NCBI GenBank assembly: GCA_910585285.1
Contig: CAJUDL010000026.1
Span: 1-53,886, forward strand
From: an uncultured Muribaculaceae bacterium
GTDB lineage: Bacteria > Bacteroidota > Bacteroidia > Bacteroidales > Muribaculaceae
DNA: 53,886 nucleotides
Direction of reading: 5' to 3'
The position numbers and the translations under genes were made by a program. This document shows positions 36,390 through 43,085 of this stretch, piece by piece. Position 1 is the stretch's first letter. Every line of letters starts with the position of its first letter. The notes below the pieces were generated by a model that saw only the letters and a program-made list of their open reading frames with translations, ran no database searches and was not told the origin of the DNA.

Positions 36390-38540
36390 CTAAAATTGCG
36401 AACCGACATTGGCATTCTCGGTCTGCAAGGTTACCTTACGTACCTGTTTACCAGTGTTGAAACGGAAGATGGCTGTAAATTCCAGCATATTATTCTTGCG
36501 GAATTGCTCGTTGCCCCAGCCCGTCTGGATCATGTTGGGAGAATGCATGCGATACTTCCAGTCTCCTTTGGTTATGTGCACAGGTAAGAAATAGCTTAAA
36601 GCGAGTATCAGTTTCTTATTAAATAAATTTTTCTGCACGCCAAGCATGATGTCGTCGGTAATTACCCGTTCATAACTCTGCGGAGTGACATTTCCACTTC
36701 CACTGAGATTATACGATAGACATGCTCCAAGATCATATTTTTGAAGACTATACCATACATCCAGAGAACCTGAGGGAACCCACACGTTATTTTGACAATC
36801 CTGATATGCTGCGTGAGAACGAACTGCTTTGGCATCAAAATACAATGTAAGATTTTTGGAAAGATCCTGATGGAAATTCGCGCCCACTGTCAGAAAACTG
36901 TAAGCCCCATTTTGATATTTGGCATGGGCATAATAAAAACGTTCATCTGCATTGTCCAATTCCATTGATCCTATATTGTAAATATTGAATATTCCGTTTT
37001 TCGAAAATTCATATTTTGCATACACACTTAGTTTCCTCCATAACGACATATTGAGACTTACCATCTGACCCGTATTGGGTCTGAGATCCGGATTACCTTC
37101 CTGATATTTGAACTTATTTACAAACTGGCCATAATCGGCAAGTTGCGCCAATGTGGGAGTCCCTGTGTGCATAAGCCACGATGCATGCAAATAAAACCTC
37201 GAATCAGGATTCCAATTCAGATATACCTGAAGGCGCGGGGAGACAGTAGTCTTATGAATATCACCGGTTTTGTTTGAATAAGCGCTTATACCCCCGTTCA
37301 CTCCAATGTTTAATAATTGAGAAGGAGTGTATCTGCCGGTCACAAAAAGATTGTCATATACCACCGTGTTTTCCGACACCGGATTGCCGGTCATATAATC
37401 CCTCTCGCTGAAATCAGTTACATAAACATAATTGGAAAAACCGAGATACCATTTATACCCATTGAAGAACCTGTTTAAGTCGATGACCCCGGTAATATAA
37501 TTATACTTTTCTTTCCTGTCATAAAGAAGTTTATAATCATCTGTCCGTTCAAGATCGTAATAATATCTCCAAGTGTTGAAATTATAATTTGCCGACACAT
37601 CAAGATTCCATTGACCCATGCGACCGAGATAATTAAAAGCGAAACTGTTCAAAAGGTTATTCTTGGCATCTGTCTGCGTATGCAGACCTATTGTCTCTTC
37701 AACATCCTTATCAAGAACATTTAGCATGTAGTCATACGTTGTCTTACGCGTCCAAGGGTTGATTTGCCATTGGAATGAGATTTTATGGTGCTCGTTGAAT
37801 TTATAATCCGCGGCGATATTAACGCCAAGACTGTTCATCCTCTGCACAGTCAGGGGATCTTTTCTGTCGCGTTCAAGTTGTGTTTCCGAATAGTCACTCA
37901 CCGGACAATCCGTTTTCGTGTATTGCGAGGTTCCTGTCTTTGACCAATTCCACTTGGAGGAAGCCGTAACGGTAAGTTTGTTCAACATATATGTGGCATC
38001 GAGATATGTGCCGTTCTTCGCCAGATCATTTCCTCTGCCATTGTTGCCATCAGGCATAATGTCTATTGTCTCTCTGACATTAGTCTCGAAGCCGACATAA
38101 TTCGGTTTTGTATGAAAATTTATCAACACATCGAATCCTGTATATTTACCAGTTGGCTGAGGCACGATGTCGATACGGTCAAATCGGTCGGGAGACTGTC
38201 TTTTTATATAAGACTCATCCTTTTGAAGACTGTCTACAAGCAATATGACATTCGACGACCCCAAATAGGTAAGAGCTTCCGTAAAAGGCTGATAATGCAT
38301 TCCATTGATTTTACGCAACAATTCACCGGCAGTCCGGTTTCCCTTGCGCATATCCTTTGTTATAATATAAGACTCCATATTTCCACGTCTTATAACATTA
38401 CTTGCCTCCACAACAAGCTCTTTAAGATCCCTTGTTTTAGATATTGAATCGGAAGCTACTGAATCTGCCGACAATACATTTGACTCCATTGAATTTACAC
38501 TCAATGGTGACGCCTGCTTAGCCATGCAGACGATTGGCAT
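36390..38540 (-). CDS. TonB-receptor-like outer-membrane barrel, paralogue 2, broken signal peptide?
   Basis: A paralogue of the next gene, sharing the RTAGELLRKINGMHY and VLLVDSLQKDESYI-type plug and the barrel. The first usable ATG (38540) gives MPIVCMAKQAS, too short for a normal signal peptide; a TTG at 38549 adds three residues. Reading further upstream in frame from ATG 38606 gives MIDETHVNQYRWIFSIV, a TAA stop, then FLTIMPIVCMA. Those two parts together would make a good signal peptide, so the TAA looks like a nonsense mutation. The gene may be inactive for export, or use an unusual start. 36 nt separate it from paralogue 1. Confidence 0.75.
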   Translation of the reverse strand: MPIVCMAKQASPLSVNSMESNVLSADSVASDSISKTRDLKELVVEASNVIRRGNMESYIITKDMRKGNRTAGELLRKINGMHYQPFTEALTYLGSSNVILLVDSLQKDESYIKRQSPDRFDRIDIVPQPTGKYTGFDVLINFHTKPNYVGFETNVRETIDIMPDGNNGRGNDLAKNGTYLDATYMLNKLTVTASSKWNWSKTGTSQYTKTDCPVSDYSETQLERDRKDPLTVQRMNSLGVNIAADYKFNEHHKISFQWQINPWTRKTTYDYMLNVLDKDVEETIGLHTQTDAKNNLLNSFAFNYLGRMGQWNLDVSANYNFNTWRYYYDLERTDDYKLLYDRKEKYNYITGVIDLNRFFNGYKWYLGFSNYVYVTDFSERDYMTGNPVSENTVVYDNLFVTGRYTPSQLLNIGVNGGISAYSNKTGDIHKTTVSPRLQVYLNWNPDSRFYLHASWLMHTGTPTLAQLADYGQFVNKFKYQEGNPDLRPNTGQMVSLNMSLWRKLSVYAKYEFSKNGIFNIYNIGSMELDNADERFYYAHAKYQNGAYSFLTVGANFHQDLSKNLTLYFDAKAVRSHAAYQDCQNNVWVPSGSLDVWYSLQKYDLGACLSYNLSGSGNVTPQSYERVITDDIMLGVQKNLFNKKLILALSYFLPVHITKGDWKYRMHSPNMIQTGWGNEQFRKNNMLEFTAIFRFNTGKQVRKVTLQTENANVGSQF

Positions 38541-38631
38541 AATAGTCAAAAATTAAACTATTGAGAAAATCCAACGATATTGATTTACGTGTGTTTCATC
38601 AATCATGTCTTACATTTTTAATAATATTATG

Positions 38632-38662
38632 CAAATATACTGTCTTTTTGCAGATTTTCAAC
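38632..38662 (-). promoter_or_regulatory. Promoter upstream of barrel paralogue 2
   Basis: On the minus strand GTTG (38662-38659), a 19-nt spacer and TATATTTG (38639-38632). A start near 38625 would make ATG 38606, the first codon of the interrupted signal peptide, the first ATG of the mRNA. Confidence 0.6.
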
Positions 38663-38679
38663 AAAAAATAACAAATATT

Positions 38680-40005
38680 TTACTCTTTGCAATCTAATAC
38701 AGAGAGATTATTTGCAGCGTGTGCCCTCTTTTGATATAATGCATTGTGATATGAATTCAATATATACTCACTAATCTCTTTGTCTTTATTTGCATAGACG
38801 CATCGAACTTCGCCATATTTTTGCAGCATCGGCTCACGTTTCATGGGGCAAGGTCCCCAACATATGGGTAGATATCGGCATTCCAGGCATTCAGTTGCCT
38901 TTGCCTCCGGATCAAAAACATCTAATAGACTGAGATTCTTTTTCTCCCATATTATCTCTCCATTATCTCCTACTACACCGCACACATGAGTCGAATTTGG
39001 ATCTGCATTGTCACATTTCCCGATTCTCCCGTTTGGAAAAATGCAATCGAAATATTTCTGGTCTGAATAACACATTCCTACACACTCAAACGAGGGTTGG
39101 AAACCTGCTTCAGCAGCCATATTCGCAAGTCTATGCACCTCCCGCAAGTCGACAGCCTCTCCGTTCTCTTGCCACACCTTGTAGATCAGAAACTTTATAT
39201 TCTTCCGGATTTCTTCAGGTAGCCTCGATTTCATATCAGATATGATCAGGTCGGGCTTTAAATTCTCTTTGGTATAATTGAAACGGAGGACACATGGAGT
39301 ATGCTTTGCTATTTCCGCAATATTTGCCACCGATGTGTCAAATGCAGAATTCTTACCGAGAACCTTGATTTCATCATGCGTCAATTTATCACCGTCTATT
39401 GTAATCTGGTAATGCACCACCCCCAGTTGTCTTAACTTTTCAATTCTCTCCTTAGTAAGGAGCGTGCCATTGGTTGTGATGTTTGCATAAAACTTCTTGT
39501 TCAATTTATCACACAATTCGATAGCCCATTCCGATATTTCAACAATTCGGTTATACGCAAGAAGTGGTTCCCCTCCGAACCATGATATCTGGAAGTTTTC
39601 GATCTCTTCCGTTTCAAGCACCTTACTTATGCGCCTTTTGATCCTTTCAACATCTTCATCGGAAAGCCACATATTCGCATGTTTCTGAATGCAGTACCAG
39701 CATCTCACATTACACTCATATGTTGGCAGGATCATCATGGTGTAGTCTTGAGATCTTTTTAGCGCAGCATATTTTTGCATAACCAAATCCTCTTCCGAGA
39801 CATTGTCATCTATAACAAACCCTTCTATCAGCATTTTATCAATAAACGACTTGAAGCTTTCATAATTATCATCCGGGTGATTTATGATAGTTTCATAAGC
39901 ATGTCGGTTCTGATGGTTTATTCTAAAGCTTCCATGAGTAATTCCATTATAGAATACTACACCATCACCATCTTCAACGATATAATTATATTTACTTGAT
40001 TTCAT
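38680..40005 (-). CDS. Radical SAM/SPASM peptide maturase
   Basis: A 441-residue radical SAM enzyme with an N-terminal RiPP-recognition-like region (1-85), the cluster motif C98-x3-C102-x2-C105 in TYECNVRCWYC, the GGEP motif in WFGGEPLLAY and a C-terminal SPASM domain with Cys-rich blocks (FECVGMCYSD, FPNGRIGKCDNA, CLECRYLPICWGPC). Such enzymes form thioether or C-C links in ribosomal peptides. It follows the precursor gene by 90 nt with a 17-bp hairpin between. I start at ATG 40005; a 27-codon upstream extension is mostly this hairpin and is rejected. Confidence 0.88.
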   Translation of the reverse strand: MKSSKYNYIVEDGDGVVFYNGITHGSFRINHQNRHAYETIINHPDDNYESFKSFIDKMLIEGFVIDDNVSEEDLVMQKYAALKRSQDYTMMILPTYECNVRCWYCIQKHANMWLSDEDVERIKRRISKVLETEEIENFQISWFGGEPLLAYNRIVEISEWAIELCDKLNKKFYANITTNGTLLTKERIEKLRQLGVVHYQITIDGDKLTHDEIKVLGKNSAFDTSVANIAEIAKHTPCVLRFNYTKENLKPDLIISDMKSRLPEEIRKNIKFLIYKVWQENGEAVDLREVHRLANMAAEAGFQPSFECVGMCYSDQKYFDCIFPNGRIGKCDNADPNSTHVCGVVGDNGEIIWEKKNLSLLDVFDPEAKATECLECRYLPICWGPCPMKREPMLQKYGEVRCVYANKDKEISEYILNSYHNALYQKRAHAANNLSVLDCKE

Positions 40006-40037
40006 TTTAGAGGATTTTTTTGGAATAAGAGATAAGT

Positions 40038-40087
40038 ATTGATTATGGATGTGGTGACAGACGTAGAATTCCACATCCATAATCAAT
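40038..40087 (-). promoter_or_regulatory. 17-bp intercistronic hairpin between precursor and maturase genes
   Basis: Arms 40038-40054 and 40071-40087 are perfect reverse complements (core ATTATGGATGTGG) around a 16-nt loop. No T run follows on the minus strand, so it is more likely an mRNA processing or stabilising element than a terminator. It begins 8 nt after the precursor stop. Confidence 0.88.
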
Positions 40088-40095
40088 GCAACTAC

Positions 40096-40353
40096 TTAAG
40101 GATGATAGGGAAGGTCACAATCTTGCCCGTTCAATTGAGAACCCGGACACCCGCATCCAGGAGAACAATTCCCACTATTTGAGCACCCTGACATGCAATT
40201 TCCACCTTCGCAGTTTCCATTCTTGGGACAGCGAGCAAGAACATTATTTCCTGAGATACCTCCATCTAAAAGACCTCCGACAATCTCTACCGCTTCCATC
40301 TCCGACAACAAGTCGGCGGTTGGAATAACCGTTTGCTTCGTCAATTCTTTCAT
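40096..40353 (-). CDS. Cysteine-rich double-glycine RiPP precursor peptide
   Basis: An 85-residue peptide. The leader (1-27) with KELTKQTVIPTADLLSEM ends in EAVEIVGG, a double-glycine cleavage site at 26-27; a second GG is at 31-32. The core has eight Cys (42, 48, 53, 57, 63, 67, 69, 79) and repeats GNC three times (47-48, 52-53, 62-63 for N-C) plus GC pairs, with the tail QDCDLPYHP. It resembles rSAM-modified GG-type precursors of Bacteroidales. The modified residues are probably Cys-linked thioethers. A radical SAM maturase and C39 exporter follow in the same direction. Confidence 0.88.
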   Translation of the reverse strand: MKELTKQTVIPTADLLSEMEAVEIVGGLLDGGISGNNVLARCPKNGNCEGGNCMSGCSNSGNCSPGCGCPGSQLNGQDCDLPYHP

Positions 40354-40406
40354 AACTTATATTTTAAGTTTATATAAACAACTCTACCTTATATATAGGC
40401 AGAATA

Positions 40407-40802
40407 TTAGTCTACTAAGATTTCTCCTATATATGTATGCCTAGAAGCTGTGGTAATGGTAATATCTGCATGTTCGAGATTGCCAACATATACCTCAGCA
40501 TGTTCAGAGGAATCGAATACATAATTATACACGAAACCCGATTTCTTGTCAGCAACACTCAGATTGCACATCCCTTCCGGAATATTGAAGTCGAAACTCA
40601 ATATACCTTCGCCATACCAGCATTCTATAAATTGCATAGATGGTGCCTTGGGTCGATTATGCTTATTATTGTCATTTTCTAACTTTAAACTAACATACGT
40701 ATTAGAAGAAGTGTCATTCTTTGATGAAGATTGAGCATACAATTTTAATGGTATCAATACCATTAAAAACATAGAAATTACAATTAATCTTTTCTTAACC
40801 AT
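40407..40802 (-). CDS. DUF3244-like secreted protein
   Basis: A 131-residue protein with a signal peptide (MVKKRLIVISMFLMVLIPLKLYAQ split by the cleavage after AQ) and a small beta-sandwich-like domain (ILSFDFNIPEGMCNLSV, GFVYNYVFDSSEH, then HTYIGEILVD). This matches the DUF3244 type common in Bacteroidales. It is 53 nt before the precursor and co-directional. Function is unknown; it could be an immunity or periplasmic partner, but sequence does not show it. Confidence 0.68.
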   Translation of the reverse strand: MVKKRLIVISMFLMVLIPLKLYAQSSSKNDTSSNTYVSLKLENDNNKHNRPKAPSMQFIECWYGEGILSFDFNIPEGMCNLSVADKKSGFVYNYVFDSSEHAEVYVGNLEHADITITTASRHTYIGEILVD

Positions 40803-40950
40803 ATTGTCTTTTATTTTTGTAAAAGGTGTTTCTTCCAGATTCGTCTTAACTGTGTTTAGCCAAAAGATCCAAACTGAATTGTCGGTGCATATTTATATGA
40901 ATGTTAATATTCCAACAAGCATTTTTAATTATTTTTATTCCTCACCTAGT

Positions 40951-40972
40951 ATGATAATCAATTGATTATCAT
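40951..40972. repeat. 22-bp perfect palindrome
   Basis: The half-site ATGATAATCAA is followed by its exact reverse complement. It lies between two TTCCTCAC arms that can pair with GTGAGGAA at 40984-40991. Confidence 0.9.
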
Positions 40973-40980
40973 GGATATAC

Positions 40981-41012
40981 AAAGTGAGGAATTTTATAAA
41001 ATTCCTCACTTT
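40981..41012. terminator. AT-rich hairpin upstream of the RiPP genes
   Basis: AAAGTGAGGAATT pairs with AATTCCTCACTTT; T follow on the plus strand and a weaker CTTTGT on the minus. The GTGAGGAA arm could instead pair with TTCCTCAC at 40938-40946, giving two exclusive folds. Confidence 0.55.
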
Positions 41013-41047
41013 TATAACTTCGTGTAACTCAGCATCATAGTCCAATT

Positions 41048-41233
41048 TCAAAAATATGTATGAAAGAATATTATACATCCAAATCCTTCGTCATATTTCA
41101 ATGCTGTGTAAAACATCCCGGTGATGGTCTCTTGATAGGCCACAAATCCAGTATTTACCATTTCAGAAGTGACATCATATTCCGGTCCAAAAAAATATAT
41201 ACTCACTATAAGATGTAGATAACACTCCTTCAA
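41048..41233 (-). pseudogene. Decayed gene fragment
   Basis: The frame (61 codons, TTG start) is protein-like, with VTSEMVNTGFVAYQETITG. Upstream, a neighbouring minus frame reads FEGVLSTSYSEYIFFW and shifts into this one at a run of seven T. This looks like a frameshifted remnant. No family is recognised. Confidence 0.4.
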
Positions 41234-41344
41234 ATATCACATTCTTGAATAGCCATTATTTGCAAAACAACGGGGGGGGGCGACAGTTAAAACATAGCCC
41301 TTGAAAATATCAACACACAAAATCTTAACGGTTAATATATATTA

Positions 41345-43060
41345 TCAACTATTTATAAATTTTGAAATAAACCATTCCTTATCTTTTGCCTCCGATTTTT
41401 TTATTCTCTCTATCAACCTGGCTTTTTTATTGTAAAAATGTTTGAATTTTATATCGGTAAACATACAAATGGTACGCGAACCAAATCCTGCATATACTAA
41501 AACTATAAATATAAAATCACTTTCCTTTAAAAAATTGCACTGTTCTCTTAATGATTTTGCTATATTGTTCATATATTTATTTACAGCTTCTTCTATGAGG
41601 ACTATATTTTTTTTATTTACAATTTTTCCAATCTCCTTTTCAATTGATTTTACAATTGACATTTTTAATGAATCAGAATCTTTTTCAAAATATTCATTAC
41701 ATAACTTATTTAAAGTATTCCATTGATTCCGAAATAACTCCTCTACATACAAATTTAAATCCGATATAAGCTTTTCCTTTTTATCTATTGAATCATTTAA
41801 TAGATAGTTATCTCTTGTTTTGTTTTTTAATTGTTCTGTAAGTATAATAGTCTCATTAATCTTTTCTTCAATCTTATTATTTTTCATTTTAATAGTTATC
41901 CTATAAGCACCAAAAATCAACAATACTAATGCAACGACAATAGTTATAATAATCATTATTGTTTTATGTAGTTCTGATACATTTTCCACTGCATCTGCAG
42001 ATTTATTATTATAATAATTTTTTTGGGATAATGCTACGTTATTATCCATCAGAAGACCTACTTCATGATTTTGAATACACTGAATACTGTCAAGATATTT
42101 ATAAGCATTCTTATAATCCCCAATTGAAAGACAATAATTCTTAAACGCATTATAAAATACAGTGCGATCCCTTGCCTTAAGATTAATTATATCTACATCT
42201 TCTATTATTTTCTTAGCGTCATCAACCTTTCCCATAGATGAATATATGATTGACAATAATGCTCTGGAACGTGCTGAAGTTTCTATAAACAATTGTAATT
42301 CTTCTAATGCCTTGTAACTTTCCAAAGCATCATCATAACGCTCGGCATTAACACAATTAAAAAACTTGACATCCAGGCAACATGCCAATAAAGCGCTGTC
42401 GTTCAATTCAACCCTCGCAATGTCGGCTATACTATCTGCTATTTCTATTGCTCTATCGTAATTAAGACTGTTTCCCTCAAGAAGCGCACGGTCACACCAC
42501 GAATATAAATGATTCAATCTTCTATTCGCTTTTTCATAATAAACAATTGCATCCCAATTATACTTTTTAGCCTCGACTTCATTATAACAAGCTATATAAA
42601 TATCCGACAGCTGCTCTGCAGTTTTGGCAATCCAATAGCTATCTTTAAATTTTAAAGCCAAATCATATGAATTGGTAGCGATATACGACGCCCTGTCAAA
42701 CTTCTTTTGATTACATAGTATATCGGCATTGTAGAATAGTGATTTCATCAGATCCGGGGAATCCCCTTTCTCCTGATAATAGGTAACTGCCCGGCTGATA
42801 AGCGAATCAGACGTAATAACCTCATTGGTCTTTGTGCGAACCTGGACATTCAGTAAAGCATATTTTGCCCAGTCTTTACGATTTTTCAGATCGGTGGTGT
42901 CGATAGAAGTGATTATATGCAAGGCTGAATCCGGGTCTTCTTCCATGATCGATTCTGCCTCGGTAAGTTTATCACGCACCTCTTTGGGCGTGCACGATGC
43001 GAAGGTCGATACCAGGACAGAAACAGCTATCCAAACTGCAATCGAATATATTTTTTGCAT
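41345..43060 (-). CDS. TPR lipoprotein with membrane helix and C-terminal HTH-like domain
   Basis: A 571-residue protein. A lipobox (STFASC, Cys23) ends the signal peptide. About 30-360 contains tetratricopeptide-like helices. A membrane helix spans about 377-398 (IIITIVVALVLLIFGA), then a coiled coil (about 400-460), and the last part (DFIFIVLVYAGFGSRTICMF) resembles a LuxR-like helix-turn-helix. It is a typical Bacteroidota membrane-bound one-component regulator. I start at ATG 43060, 25 nt after the upstream stop. Its position suggests control of the RiPP genes. Composition is very AT-rich. Confidence 0.72.
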   Translation of the reverse strand: MQKIYSIAVWIAVSVLVSTFASCTPKEVRDKLTEAESIMEEDPDSALHIITSIDTTDLKNRKDWAKYALLNVQVRTKTNEVITSDSLISRAVTYYQEKGDSPDLMKSLFYNADILCNQKKFDRASYIATNSYDLALKFKDSYWIAKTAEQLSDIYIACYNEVEAKKYNWDAIVYYEKANRRLNHLYSWCDRALLEGNSLNYDRAIEIADSIADIARVELNDSALLACCLDVKFFNCVNAERYDDALESYKALEELQLFIETSARSRALLSIIYSSMGKVDDAKKIIEDVDIINLKARDRTVFYNAFKNYCLSIGDYKNAYKYLDSIQCIQNHEVGLLMDNNVALSQKNYYNNKSADAVENVSELHKTIMIIITIVVALVLLIFGAYRITIKMKNNKIEEKINETIILTEQLKNKTRDNYLLNDSIDKKEKLISDLNLYVEELFRNQWNTLNKLCNEYFEKDSDSLKMSIVKSIEKEIGKIVNKKNIVLIEEAVNKYMNNIAKSLREQCNFLKESDFIFIVLVYAGFGSRTICMFTDIKFKHFYNKKARLIERIKKSEAKDKEWFISKFINS

Positions 43061-43085
43061 ACTTACAATCTGTTTATAAAGCGAT

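Larger units (their letters stand above)
40803..41344. other. Regulatory gap upstream of the RiPP genes
   Basis: A 540-bp AT-rich gap on the minus side of the TPR regulator. It contains a 22-bp perfect palindrome, a 15-bp hairpin sharing TTCCTCAC with a third copy, a decayed gene fragment (41048-41233) and a run of nine G (41272-41280). No promoter with both boxes was found. Confidence 0.65.

Noticed and set aside
40005..40086. Longer N-terminus of the maturase from 40086
   Set aside because: The extra codons coincide with the hairpin arms and lack maturase-like sequence.
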